A DNA stretch of 64,000 bases from the NCBI GenBank assembly GCA_950295325.1, contig OX485805.1:4032501-4096500 (forward strand), given 5' to 3'. Below the pieces are notes generated by a model. The model worked only from the letters and a program-made list of their open reading frames with translations, had not been told where the DNA came from and did no database searches. The position numbers and the translations under genes were made by a program. This stretch comes from Polytrichum commune. Its lineage: Eukaryota; Streptophyta; Polytrichopsida; Polytrichales; Polytrichaceae. Numbering within the stretch: the stretch's first letter is position 1; each line of letters begins with the position of its first letter. Below, in pieces: positions 1 through 12,421 of the stretch.

Positions 1-1684
1 ATGAAATTGTACTCTCAGCCACCCCATATACCTCTCCTATGGTACAAAATATATTTCCATTATAAGCCTTTATAATGACATTGCAACTCTACTCTCAATT
101 GAAATTGTCTCCCTCATGTGTATATCCATCCTTTGCAAACATGGACCTAACCTTTCACAAAAAAACTTGAATGTATTATAACATACACGAGTTTTTTGCT
201 TGAACATTTTCTCCATGAAAGAACCCAATAATAACCTATTGGTGTACCCTACAATTTTCTCAAATGCCTACACACTACGATCGTTCATCTTCACACTCTC
301 AAAGCAAATGCTCAAAATCAAGGCATTTTCTTATTCTTCATTGAGTGCCTATGCTTGCATATCAAGCACATATTGCACAATCATGTGCAAACACCAATTC
401 AAAGCCAATGCAACAAGAATCCTCCCTCTTGTTTCAAAATGATCCATTGTGCTCTCCTTTCTTTTCTCACCAACATAAAACCCAAAAAAAAAAGTGAAAA
501 AAAGAAAGAATGAAGATTTGTAACTAGTGAGGTGGAATTGCCTCTCTTTTCCCACCAATAAAATATGTAGTGGTCCTTAACATAGTCCATTCTCACTTCA
601 CACTATATTTGAAGACCCGTCACTATACAAAATAGCTTTCAGAACACCTATGGTATGGCCTTTAGATGATAGTCAAGGGCCTTCACCATTTCATGATCAT
701 GGCCCTTGGCTTGTGTGTGAAGTGGCCCTTAAAGTGTTGGTTTAAGCACCCTCTCCCTTATATGGAAACTCACCCTAAGGGCCACTTTATACACGGCTTG
801 GGGCCGGCCCAACCACCGGACCGATTCATGTCCTTTAAGCCCTCAATCCGGCCCCACTTTATGAACTTTTTTTGGGCCCAACCTTGTCACATGTAAAGTG
901 ATGAGGCCCGATTCTAGGGCCCGATGATGTTGAGGGTTACGTTTCATGGAGTTTACCAAGGTCAATGCCGTTGTTCTCAACAATTACGTTTCATGACACT
1001 TACCATGGGGGATGACCTCTATAGGGTTGTGGTCAGTGAATCAAAATTGGGTCTCACTAGACTAAGGGCCAAGTTTCATGTGCCGGTGCCAGTTCATTTT
1101 TTAAGTGGGTGAGAAATGGGTGACACCATCCAAAAAATGGGTGATGTCACCCATTTAATGGAGGGGTACTTCTATGTGGGATGTCGGTTTATTTCGAAAC
1201 CTACTTTCTTATCAAATTTGGTGAATAATAAAATGTCACACTTAGTGAAGGTGACCGGTAATGAGGGTCATCATTATTTAAATTTTTGATATTTGACTTG
1301 TGCAAGAATTCCCGTACATTTATTGATTGAATTTAAAGTTATGTGTTATTGGTGTTCATAGGTTGGTATGGATGTCATTTGGGAATATATAAATATTTTT
1401 AGATTTTACTTTCAGTTGGAATCATGATAATACATTGTTTATAAGTGATTTTTATACATTTGAATTATTTATTTATTTATAAACCCAACACTTACTATCA
1501 CATTGCATTATCTGTATGTATTTTTTGTTACTAAGATCGAAATTCTTGAAAACACCATGAGATACGCGTTCCCATGAGTTGATGATGAGAACTCCAACAA
1601 TATAACATACAATCATTTTCTAACTCTTCTTTCCTTTTTATTTCTTCTCACAAGTAGGCTTTGAGTGTACAAAGAGTACATGAT
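1..1684. other. Intergenic, no gene seen
   Basis: AT-rich DNA with only short, unconvincing open frames. Bases 731-778 resemble 27133-27180 (upstream of the second intact P450 gene), so a dispersed repeat is present, but I could not define its ends. No RNA gene or regulatory site could be supported. Confidence 0.6.
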
Positions 1685-1837
1685 GCAAGAGGAAGGAGCC
1701 CTAGGAGCAACCTTCAAAAGAAAAGACTTGAAGAACAAAGTGGCCTTTACTACCCAAAGGGTGTACCCAAGGTGACCGGCCGATCCGGTCACCGGAGCTT
1801 TCTAAACAACACATCTCCTTCTCTTGACCATTAGGAC

Positions 1838-3578
1838 CAATGAACGGGGAGTACCGAACTTTAGTTATGAGCTAGCCGAATTTTTTTGGAGATTTCCGAA
1901 TGAGTTCGCAATGATTCGGACAAGGTACCGACTTAAAATTGTTAAGGTCGGAAATTGACCGGTTCAAATGAGAAAAGATCGGCAATATAGCCGGTTGAGG
2001 CATCATATTTTAGGATATTTACCGAGCCAATTTTTAAATTTTAGGCAAGTAGCCGAAGGGACTAGGGATAGGGCAGAAATTTCTACTAGGGTAATACTAG
2101 AGTCATGACTCATAAGGTCAAGAACCATGGAGGTTAATTAATTTAGGGTTGGTTCCGTTCACTGGGCCGATTAGGGTTTTGAGGCTCTAAGCACCCAAGG
2201 ACCCTCTCTCATGAGTATAAGGAGTTTGAGTCCCTTGTGCAAAGTATCTCACTCCTCTCACTCCTCTACTGGAATTTCTCTCTGTGTTCTTTCACTACTG
2301 CTCTTTCGCTTATGTTTGTTTCCGCATCCACCTGTAGCGATCCACTTGCGATCTAGTTGGAGACATTTGTTTCGGAGGTCTAGTTCGAAGGTCCAGTTCG
2401 GTGCGGCGATCCACCTACTCTGGAAAAATGTATCACGGTTTTGAAATGGACCGGTCTAGACTAGAAGATGACCTTGAGGAAGCACTTAAATTCCAACGTG
2501 CATTTGCAGAGATTGTTTGTGTAGGCTTAGATGCTAGGTTTATAGACAATGATCTTATTTCATGTTTTAAAATTTTAAATCCTATTAATATGCCTTCAAG
2601 GCAGATAGGCCTCCAAATTTGGGGGTGATTGAATTAGAAAAATTACTAGCACACTATGGGCATGATCGCTATCAAGAAGGTTCAAAATTTCCTTCATTCT
2701 TTGATGTGATGGTTTGTAAGCGTGAATTTTTAGCTTTCAAACTGCAAACCACCACTGAATGGGGAAATAAAACTTATAGAGATTTATGGGGCATGATCAC
2801 ATGAAATCATTATTTATAAACCCGATATCCTAATTTGCTTGTCCTTGCTGATTTGGCTAGAGTACAATGTGTATCAACATCCACTTGTGAAAGGGCATTT
2901 AGTGTCCAAAATTTAATAAAAACACGAGTGAGAAACAAACTTTGAAGTAAAAATTTGGAAGCTATGCTTAGAATTGCTTTAGAGGGACCATATGAAAACT
3001 TTGATAATATTATTGAAGAGGCAATTCCTTTGTGGAAAACTGGAACCAAATACCGGTTTTTATATGCTAATCCTTCACGTTATGTGTCTTCTGCAAGTGA
3101 TGCATCTTGTTCAGAAAGTTCAACTGTGTTTTCTAATTATGAGGATACGGATGTTTAAAAGTTGCATGTATTGTTGTACTAACTAGCCTCTAAATAATGT
3201 ATGAACCCTTTTTGGATTTATATAATTTTTAAAGGCTAAATCCTTGGCCCCAAGTTGGTGGGGGCTTGGCAAGGTTCAAATCCTTCCAAGGATACTTGGA
3301 TTTTCTATCAACACAAATTCACCCCTTTAAAAGCATAACACCAAATTTTTTTACAATATTTTAAAAAACAAATCCGACATACAATACAAATCTTCGGAAA
3401 CATACCGAAATGAAATTCAGAAAGTCGGAAAATTACTGAATGGTAAAGTTAAATATCGGTTTTTAACCGAGATTTTTTTTTGGATTTAGGTAGCTTCCGA
3501 GCAAAAAAATAAAAATCTGAATGTCTTTATAAAAGATCGGCAATGTACCGATTTTTGTATAAAACTCCCCGGACTGTG
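1838..3578 (+). mobile_element. hAT-superfamily DNA transposon, defective
   Basis: The element is bounded by an 8-bp direct repeat ATTAGGAC (1830-1837 and 3579-3586), the target-duplication length of hAT transposons. Its ends are imperfect inverted repeats: left CAATGAACGGGGAGT and, read from the right end, CACAGTCCGGGGAGT, sharing CA and CGGGGAGT. The related repeat at 62754-63003 carries a single ATTAGGAC and no insert, an empty-site counterpart. Inside lies a hAT transposase remnant with stops. Short CGG/CCG motifs cluster near both ends (for example GATCGGCAATATAGCCGG at about 1977 and GATCGGCAATGTACCG at about 3536), as expected of subterminal transposase-binding repeats. It cannot move by itself. 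Confidence 0.82.
2430..3158 (+). pseudogene. hAT transposase remnant (C-terminal dimerisation region)
   Basis: The recognisable part is the hAT C-terminal dimerisation region at about 2826-3010, which reads LLVLADLARVQCVSTSTCER, then AFSVQNLIKTRVRNKL, a stop (TGA at 2943-2945), then LEAMLRIALEGP. The sequence TSTCERAFSxxNxIKTxxRNxL followed by LexllrI is typical of this region. Upstream pieces at 2430-2625 and 2625-2800 lie in different frames and look like middle parts of the transposase (for example YQEGSKFPSFFDVMVCKREF). Frame changes and stops make this a pseudogene. It lies wholly inside the TIR-bounded element. The zinc-finger and most of the catalytic region are not recognisable. Confidence 0.75.
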
Positions 3579-3684
3579 ATTAGGACGGCCCGTCCTTTGG
3601 CGCCTGTCCTTGCACATTGTACAATGCGGGACCCCATCCATGTGGGGTACTGGTCCTTGGGTGAGGGGGATGGGCACATGGCAC

Positions 3685-4529
3685 CAGAGTTCGGGAAGTT
3701 TTTGAAGCCTTAGTGGCTAGTAATTGCCGGTAGTTGCTACGAAGGGTCAGATTTTTTCCAATTTACATCGGCAAGAGCCGGTGTTTTGTAAAAACAATCG
3801 GCCAATTGCCTATATTTTCATATTTTCATTGGCCAATATCCGATTAAATGGAATTCATATCAGCACTAATTGTTTAAAAAATGTATGAAAAGTTATTAGA
3901 AATCATTTCTTAGTACAAAATCTTGAATAAGTGAAAAGAAAGGCATGTTCAAAACTTTAAATTTGAAGAGTTAATATCCTTGGCAGGAATTGAACCTAGC
4001 AATGCCTTCACCACTTGAAGGCCAAGGGTCCCCCAATTCTTCATAGAAGCAATTGGATTTGGTCATGGAAAGGTTGCATAATTCAAAAAGTTTAAGGTTT
4101 AGGGTACTTCCTCAAGTGCATCATCAAATGCCCCAAACAAATAGCGCTTTGGATGCTTCCGGCTAAAATCCAGTAACTCACAAGAAGAATCGGCTACATT
4201 TCCGGGACATTTTCTAGTCCATCGGCTAATTGCCGGAGGATTGAAATTACAGTTGGATTGCCGTCCGATGGTTGGAAATTTGGACCGGCCATGAGGGGAA
4301 ATCCATCGGCTGATAATGAACTAGCCGTCGGTTTTCCCCGAACATAGCATGGCACCACCATTTTTTCACCCATCCATCCATTTATTTTTCTAAAAATGGA
4401 CCAAGACTAGTACATGGAACCTCACCCTTAGCCATGGCCTTTGAATCTAATTCCGGTGTCAAAATGCTCCTATAAATTTATCTACCATGTTCAATGGATT
4501 GACCGATGGTTGCGATTTAGGAGACACAC
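3685..4529. other. Intergenic with many CGG/CCG mini-motifs
   Basis: No gene. The stretch repeats short motifs such as ATCGGCAAGAGCCGG, TCGGCTACATTTCCGG and TCGGCTAATTGCCGG, much like the subterminal parts of the adjacent hAT element although outside its ends. It may be a remnant of a second related element; no termini were found. Confidence 0.4.
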
Positions 4530-4905
4530 CAAATTCTTGATAACCAGCTTAAATGTTCATTTTTGTCTTGTGTATAATTAGTGCCTATTGCTACCATATT
4601 TGTGCTAATTATTTCATTATTGAGCTAACTCATTGCCTAATGCATGCCAAATTCTTGATTAACGACTTAAATGTTTCATTTTTATCCTAACTGTATGATT
4701 AGCGCCTTAATAGTTGTGTCATCAGCCTAATGCTAACATGATTATATTAATTATTGCGTTATTAAACTAGCCCATAGCCTAAGCCATACCATATGTTTGA
4801 TTAAATGCTTGAATGTTTCATTTTTATCTTGAGTGTGTGATTAGTGCCCTAATTGTTGCCTTAGTAGTCTCATGCAATCATATTTATGCTAATTATTGCG
4901 TTATC
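4530..4905 (+). repeat. Degenerate tandem repeat, three units of about 120-145 bp
   Basis: Three successive units begin near 4532, 4651 and 4795, each opening with a version of TTCTTGATTAACGACTTAAA followed by TGTTTCATTTTTATC and later TGCTAATTATTGCGTTAT. The copies have diverged by substitutions and small indels. No coding function. Confidence 0.65.
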
Positions 4906-5219
4906 AGAGGAGTGGAGAGGAGAAGAATATACCTTCTAAAGATTGACAGTAAAGATGAGCCCGATCCAACTGATGAGCCCAATCCGACACATGTTGAGAG
5001 TTCGGGCTGAGGAAAAACTCGTCCCGATTTCTTCAAGCCGGCCCGATGATTTGGCGCCAAAATTGCGCCACTTAGGATGCCACATGGGATGAGTGAGTGT
5101 TCGGACCGGCTCCTTCTATAAAACCCTTAGGCTGGATTTGATGAAACCGAACAATCCTATTGGCCCAAATCATGAGTCCGGGCCAGTCCTCAATCCGGTC
5201 CCAAGTATAAAGTGGCCTA

Positions 5220-5588
5220 AAGTCAATATACCTAATCATGTACATATTTTTCACTTCACCAGTTGAAATGGACATGGCATCTAAGACTCTCTCCAGAACC
5301 TTGTGTCTGACTTAGGTGCGTTTGACCTGTGTTTGCGGCACTCGGCAACTCTTCACACTTTGTGAGTACTGGGATTGAAAGTCAACCAAACAAAACTGAA
5401 GACCAAGTAGCTAGGTAGTTTGAGGTGTGTAAGTCATCTCCGCATGTGCAAACCAGCATTCAGCAGACTCCGATGCATCGGTCCAGTTCCTGAAATCTGA
5501 GCTTCACTTAGGGCATCACACACCCAGCTTTGAACTCCTCCTGAGGTTCCTGAGTATCAACCTCCGTCCTGCAAGATTTGAAAAGAGC

Positions 5589-5624
<36 letters not shown>

Positions 5625-5714
5625 TTACAAACCATCATCAACACTACAATCCATTAGGCATTTGATGCTCAAAGTAGTATTCTTTGACGCAGGCGTTCAT
5701 AGATACTGGTGAAG
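5220..5714 (+). promoter_or_regulatory. Duplicated 5' flank of the P450 pseudogene
   Basis: Bases from about 5221 match the flank of the second intact P450 gene from about 27181, so the upstream region was duplicated with the gene. It contains a block conserved before all three P450 copies (GCGGCACTCGGCAACTCTTC at 5335-5354), an uninterrupted TGTCTGACTTAG at 5304-5315 (the empty site of the SINE near the third copy), and an (AT)n microsatellite at 5592-5622. No TATA box could be assigned with confidence. Confidence 0.5.
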
Positions 5715-6248
5715 ATGGGAGCGGGTCCGGAATTTTACAATGGGTCAGTGCTAGGAGTTAGCATTTTGTTGGCAAAGCTGAGCAATCCGGAATGGTGGTC
5801 TAGGGGCAGGATCACCACGGTGGCGTTCATTGCTGCCACCACCCTTTTGATTTTAAGGAAGGTCTTCAGCAGCAGAGGGAAGAAGATGCACCTGCCTTCT
5901 GGCCTGAAGCCTCAGCCCATCATCGGCAACCTTCATCAATTGAGCAAGCTACCCCAGCGCATCTGCTACCAACTTGCCCAAGTGTATGGTCCCATTGTGT
6001 TCCTCCGCATACCACAGAAGCCATGTGTGGTTGTGTCATTCGGCGATGCAGCCCATGAATTCACCAAGGAGCAGGACAAGTCCTGGTGCACTTGCCCTTT
6101 CTCCATGACTGCCAAGATCTTCACCAACTATAGGGACATCGTGTGGGCGCCCTACGGTAGCCACTCATGCCACTTGAGGAAAATTTGCACCCTGGAGTTC
6201 TTCACCCATAAACGAATCAACTCCTTCCGTCCTCTTAGAATTGAGGAG
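5715..6248 (+). pseudogene. Cytochrome P450, truncated first exon (CYP71 clan)
   Basis: This is a 5' fragment of the P450 family repeated downstream. The open frame starts at the ATG at 5715 (MGAGPEFYNG), the start used in the intact copies. It keeps the N-terminal membrane anchor (ITTVAFIAATTLLIL) and a weakened proline hinge (LPSGLKPQPIIGN instead of LPPGPKPLPIIGN). The C-helix WRHLR has become SCHLR, removing a conserved Trp and Arg that contact the haem. Similarity to exon 1 stops at about 6248, where a repeat cluster begins; exons 2 and 3, including the haem-binding Cys, are absent nearby. The frame runs on to a stop at 6281 in unrelated sequence. Not functional. Confidence 0.9.
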
Positions 6249-6249
6249 A

Positions 6250-8660
6250 ACAGTAGTCGAGACTCTTCCCTTAATCGGTAGCCAATGATTAGATGTGGAT
6301 TTTCATTTATAGAAGTCCAATCTTAAGTTGATCATTGCGTTGCTGGAGCAACACTTCAACAACCCGAACCATACTAAGCAACTATGCCCCCACATTGGGC
6401 CAACACCTATAGACGCCGTGCCGTTTGGCCTAGGGTGGGTTTGGCCGGCCACGCCACCTCATCCATGAGAGCCTCTAGGACTTTGGGCATGGCCCCTATC
6501 CCACCATCAAGAAATGTTTTGTCTCTCTACTAAGAGTTGGGGCCAAGTAGACATTTTCCCTTAGTTGTTGGGGCTAGAAGCCCCCAGCAGCTTCAAACCA
6601 TTCATAACCTCTTCCCATGATCTCTGATGCCATCAAGCAAGCATTCTATCAAAATTTACTCCTTGCCTAGATGCCGATGAACCCCTCACTTGCCTCATTC
6701 ATGCAAGTATTGAGGAAATTATGGTTGTTCAAACTTTGGCAATCCCAGGCACCACATCCAAATCACTGCTATCTCAAAGCGATGTCCCAAGGCATCGCCC
6801 CACTCAAGTTGCCATATCTCTTAGCTCACACCTCCGATTAAGGTGTTTTTGAGCATTTTAGAATCCATACATCATAAGCTACTCATACCTCATGGCCTTA
6901 CCCTCGTGTCTTTTAGTATCCGTGGGTAGGAGGTGTTCCCAACGCCCGGGGCCCTCATCCACACTGTTGCAACCCTTGCTAGCTCCCCTTAACCATCTTA
7001 ACCAATTTCAGTTCTAACAAGGGTCACAAACGCTAACCCTTCACATTCCACCATGCTAATAGTTAGTTTCTCCTAGCCCAGACCTTATAGTTCATAGGAG
7101 GGGAACCAACCCTCATATATACTTTGCTCTTTCGGGACTCACCCTTCAATCGGTAACCAATTTTTAGATGTGGACTTCCAACCATGGAAGTCCAATCTTA
7201 TGTTGATCATCGCGTTCTAGGAGCAACACTACAACAACCCGAAGCATACTAAACAACTATGCCCTCACATTGGGCCAATGCCCATGGAGGCCGTGCTGTC
7301 CGGCCTCAGGTGGGTGAGGCCTCACCACCTCACCCATATAAGCCTCTAGGACTTTTTGTAGGGCCCCTACCCCACCGTCAAGAAACCTTTTGTCCCTCTA
7401 CCAAGAGTTGGGGCCACGTAGACATTTTCCCTTAGTTGTTGGGCCTAGAAGCCCCAGCAGCTTCAGACCATCATAACTTTCTTTTTTGATATTTGATTCT
7501 AACAAGCGATCACTCTATCGTCATCTACGCTTCATGTAGATGTCGATGGACTCCTCAATTGCCCCATTTGGGCAAGTGTTGAGGAAGTTATGCATGTTCA
7601 AACCTTGGCAGTCCAGGAGCCACTCCCAGGCCACTGCTGTACCAAGGCACTGTCCCGGGACACCGCCCCACTCAAATCGCCATATCTCCTAGCTCATACC
7701 TCTGATTAAGGTGTTCTTGAGCATTATAGAACCTACCCGCCATAAGCTACGTATAGCTCATGGCCTTACCCTCGTGCCTCCTAGTCTCCATGGGTGGGAG
7801 GCGTTCTCAACGCCCAGGGCCCTCATCCACACTAGGATCACTTGAGTCCTCTCACCAACGGCGCCACAAGTCCTGGGTGTCACTCTGGGGTCCCCCTTGT
7901 GCCCATGGTGTTTCAGGCATTCCTCATGGAGAGGTGCGCGACACACACTAGGATCACTTGGGCCCTTTCACCAATGGCACCACAAGTCTTGGGCATCACT
8001 CCGGGGTCCCCCATTGTGCCCAAGGTGTTTTAGGCAATCATCATGGAGAGATACGTGACACAAGGGGGACCTCGGAGTGATGCCCAAGACTTGTAGCGCC
8101 ATTGGTGAGAGGGCCCATGTGATTCTAGTGTAGATGAGGGCCCCGGGCCTTGGGAACAGCTCCCACCCACATAGACTAGGAGTCACAAGGGTAAGGCCAT
8201 GAGCATTGGGTAGCTTATGGCATTCAGATTCTACGATGCTCAAGAATACCTTAGTTGGAGGTGTGAGCTAGGAGATATGGTAAATTAATTTGATGGGGCG
8301 CTGCCAAGGGACATCGCCCAACACTCCATGGGGCATTGTGGTGGGACAACAATGACATGGGAAGGACGCCCAAGAGTGCATGTGTAAGAGGGTTGGTCAC
8401 CCACCTATGAGCTTGGAGGTCCAAGGTATTGGGGGCTAATCATTCGCATGGATGGAATGCGAAGGGTTAGCGCTCGTGACCCTTGCTAGAGTTAAGAAAC
8501 AATCAAGATAGTGAAGGGGAGCTAGCAAGGGTTGCAACAACTAGTGGAACTAGGAAGACGGGAAGTAGAGACTCTCTTCCTTTTATTTTCCAATTATCCA
8601 TTGGAAGCTTTCCTCTACAGTTGAAACTTTGGCTACCAATAAATTTATATGAGGGACTGT
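6250..8660. repeat. Direct and inverted repeat cluster at the P450 breakpoint
   Basis: About 6259-6990 and 7135-7830 are direct copies of a roughly 700-bp unit (shared blocks include GTCCAATCTTA.GTTGATCATCGCGTT, GAGTTGGGGCCA.GTAGACATTTTCCC and CTCATGGCCTTACCCTCGTG). Beyond about 8057 the unit returns in reverse complement (8060-8290 against 7700-8050), forming a large imperfect palindrome, and 8450-8550 is the reverse complement of 6960-7050. Apparent open frames at 7758-8243 simply mirror each other and are not genes. I do not recognise the element. It directly abuts the truncated P450 exon. Confidence 0.75.
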
Positions 8661-11600
8661 GATAAACCATAATAACATTCTAAAACCATCAACATGGATT
8701 CATAAGAGGGACACCCTAAACCTTGCAAACATAAAATTAAGAAGGACTTTGACCACCTTGCACATGCAAAAATGAAGCAATATACAATACAATCATGAGG
8801 ATAAACACATTGTAGAGATATAAATTAAGAAACAAAGAATATGAGGTCTAAGAACAAAAAATGTCAACAAGGAATAACTCACATTACATGAAGGTGCTTG
8901 CTAAGAGTTTATTCACACATCCATGCCTTCATATGCAATGAAATGAACAATTTCTTTTCATGCAATATTTCCAAGATTTGTCCTTTATAGGGTGAAAAAT
9001 GTGTTTGAAACACAAAATGTTAGACGCAATTTCACATCAAGTTGTGTAAGTTGTAAGGCCCTTTTTACACCCATGTTAGTTTGTACGTGGTATGAAAAGT
9101 CCCTTTCTCCCCCCACCCCACCCCCCAAAGGACTTGTGAGTGTTGTGTGGCAACTTGCAAGACTGGTAGTTGAGAATGTGTTGAGAACAAACACCTAAAA
9201 AACACTTGTCACAATGAGATCAAATCATATGACAACTCAAAATATGTTAACTATGATGATTTCAATTGTTGACACAAATGAGAGGACAACCTTGGGTGAT
9301 CATTTAAAGAGGGTAAAAACCTTCTCTTTGACCTCTTGTAACTTTGCATTTCAACTCTGATCCTGGAAATAACAATATGGCGGATCAACTATCTAGAGAA
9401 TACAATGACCAATCCAATCCATTGGTTATCATTATTTCTTGATCGCCTATTATGAATTGGGATAAACTCAAACTCTTACGGTCCATCCACCTCTCTCATT
9501 TTATTTTATTTTAAATATATATATATATTTTTGGGGGGGGGGCAAACGTGTTCCACTAAGAAATGGGTTGTGATAAGAAGATAGGTGCTTATTTAATGTC
9601 TTAAAGTAACAATCATAAAGTGTTGAAAATTTTAATTTGTTCATATCTCATTTGGAAAAACACTTTGTATATTATGAGAATGTGTAGAATATCTGATAAC
9701 GTATGTCATGTGGTACCTATGTCTACAAGTTCCCCCCCCCCCTCCAACATTCTTTCTTCAAAACGAAAGGCCTAGATGTGCAATGTATACCTATACTAAG
9801 GTTAAATCTTTGTATATTATGATGGTAAAACAAGATATGTCCACATGTTGTGCGAAACAAAGTAAGATATATAGCCCTATTGTGAGCACTTCCAATTACA
9901 CATTCAATGTTGGATCCAATTGAGAGTTGTCTCATCATAAATTTAGCAATAAATAAAAATCATATAAAGTGTCATTTCTAGTTTTAGGGTTAAAGATCGA
10001 GGCATCTAAGTCGACCATGTCCATTTTACCGATCACTAGGGTCATGTAATGTCAACATGGATGAGATTGTTTTTAGGCAAACAAATTTAAGGTTTATGTG
10101 GTGGTGACTTGTGATTGATTACCCTCGTAAGCGTTTTGACAACCATCGTAGCCAAGTATTAGCATTTGTAAGAGCGGTTATGGGTTAACCTATAGATCGA
10201 CTATGTGTTACCCTAAGTTTATCGCTTCAAAATTTGTAGCAATTTCCCTATTCATGAAAAAAAATTGATTACTTTTTGCATTATCCTTAGAATTTTTTTT
10301 CTCTCCGCAAGAAAAATGATTCCCCACTATTTCTCCTCCTAAGCGTATGCAAACTCTCTTATTTTATTGGTTATAGTTGCCTCAACCTTAAGTTGAATCA
10401 TATGCAATTCAATTACATGAGATTAAAATGAAGATTCTCTCACTCTTTCAATGATCCCATACTAGCTTGAAATAGCCTGAAATAGTGTTAACTTTTACCT
10501 ATGAAACTTAGAATAATGTCTACACTAAATATGATATTTGTGTCATATGCTATTCTATGTCACTAAGCTAACTTTTCGGATGATGCTTCTTACGAATAAG
10601 TGAACAAATATTGTCATGGATGATGGATGAGTTCATCCATTGGCCAAAGCCCTACCTTCTCCTGTCAACAACTTGTGATGAAAAACCGTCATAAACGATC
10701 GAAATTGGGATTGAAAAACCACTTGGTAAGTGACAGTAATTGCAATCACTGTAAATCTATAACCCCCCCCCCCCCCCAATTAATCCACAAGGAATGACAA
10801 ATAATGTTGGGTTAACATTCAGTGTTGGTGGCACGGCACCACGGTTTACAATTAGTATTGAGCAAGACAATGAGAATGGGTGACAAGTAATATCACATGG
10901 CAGTGTAGGACATCCCATAGTACAATCGCATTGGAACACATGTCTTTTGTGCTAGTTCTTGAAAGCAAGCCTTGCCATCTCCCACTCCAAAATATGGAAG
11001 TTTAATACGAAGAGTGACCACAGAGGGCCCACAGGCGTTGTCACGACTGGGACCTCCATGTCCAGGAGCACGAGCAAGGGCCCACTAACTTTAGTTCGCC
11101 TCAAACCCTAAGTTGTGTTCTGGATCTTTCGAAAACTCCAGCACCTGAGCGTGCACAAGGGTGAGGTGGCCGATGCCCTGGAGCTTGGTTGGTGCTAGTG
11201 CCATGATGTCAACCTCGGACTGAAGAAGGCCTTTTCATGCGTTGAATGGCTTTAGGCAGGCGAGGTAGCTAGATGAGAGGCGAATGAGTTCATTCAGTCC
11301 ACGCTGGAATGGCAGCTGAAGCTTGTAAGACTCGGACTCTTTGAGATGGGCCAGGGACCACCTTGTTGGAGGTGAAGGCCGACAATCCGAAACTATGTTG
11401 AATGTGTTTTTAATTTGTTGCACTTCACGCGAAATAGCCAGGTCCCCAGCGTTTGAAGTTGGGTCTCCCAAAACCCACCTTGGGAAGTCACTGTTGAACT
11501 TCAAGTTAGCTGGAGGGACAATGAATGGGGAGAACCAGCCGCTACTTACAGATGAACTGACAGTTGAGTTTGGAGAGATAACTGGTTGAAGTTCAAGACT

Positions 11601-12419
11601 CGAGGGAACTAGCGCATCATCCTATAAGAAATCGATGGAATATACTTGGAATTAATGAAGAGAATCCGAAAGGTCACGACATGGGATACACGAGGATCTT
11701 GGCCGATTGATTATGCCCGAAAACCTCCCCGGACACTGTAGAGGAAGCAGTATTCTAACTCCCAAAGTGCCCTAAAACGAAAGTCTTCGATTGTTGGTCC
11801 AAGATGACCCTAAACTACCGGATGATGGTGGAGAGATACCCAAATCTCAAGGAAGAGGTTGGCGGTACGATTTCCGGCTGTGAAGTCTCCTCTCTACTCG
11901 ACGAAAAACTTGTCAAGTGGTCAACCGCCTCTTGTGCTTTGGCGCTCGCACATCGGTCTTCTGTCCAGTGATCGGAGAGATTTTTGGACATAATTGGTTG
12001 AGATCCTAGTGTTTGCAAGTCCAACCGGTTGCATGTTGACATCCTTTGGTTTTTGTATATTAATTTTGAGGTATATTCCATAAATTACTCTAAAGTGATT
12101 GGTAATTCTCTTGAAGTCTTGAACTTCAACCGGTTATTTCTCAAACTCAACCGGTTCATCTGAAACTAACTGTCAGTTCTCCCTGATCATTGCTTCTGTC
12201 TCAAAAAGGAAAAAAAAGAAAAGAAAAAGAAAAGGAAAAAGTCTTCGATAGCTCTCATGAGGTTGAACTTATAAAGGTAGCTAGCTAGGGAATCTCTACT
12301 GTAGAATGCAAGTTCCAACAGCCAAGTTGTTCTCACATGAGGAATCACTTTGTTTGACCTATGAATTACTTTCTCCAGGTCAAGTCCACTCACTCAGTCA
12401 ACCCTGTCTGTGTAGAAAC
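8661..12419. other. Intergenic, no gene seen
   Basis: Mostly AT-rich with homopolymer tracts: G at 9533-9542, C at 9732-9742 and C at 10763-10777, and a C-rich run near 9110-9130. At 11.0-12.1 kb base composition is more balanced and short frames occur on both strands (for example 11235-11504 on the - strand), but none carries a domain I recognise. Probably decayed element sequence. Confidence 0.5.
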
Positions 12420-12421
12420 TA

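Larger units (their letters stand above)
1685..3684 (+). repeat. Dispersed repeat, about 260 bp, split by a hAT insertion
   Basis: Two blocks, 1685-1837 and 3579-3684, together match the reverse complement of 62754-63003, where they are contiguous. The left block holds a near-perfect hairpin (GGTGACCGG, 5-base loop, CCGGTCACC) that the other copy also keeps. The right block contains TTTGGCGCCTGTCCTTGCAC in both copies. I do not recognise the family and saw no coding capacity in it. The 1741 bp between the blocks are a hAT element. Confidence 0.75.

Noticed and set aside
7758-8243. Several open frames of 60-90 codons on both strands
   Set aside because: They are mirror images created by the inverted repeat around 8057 and contain no domain.
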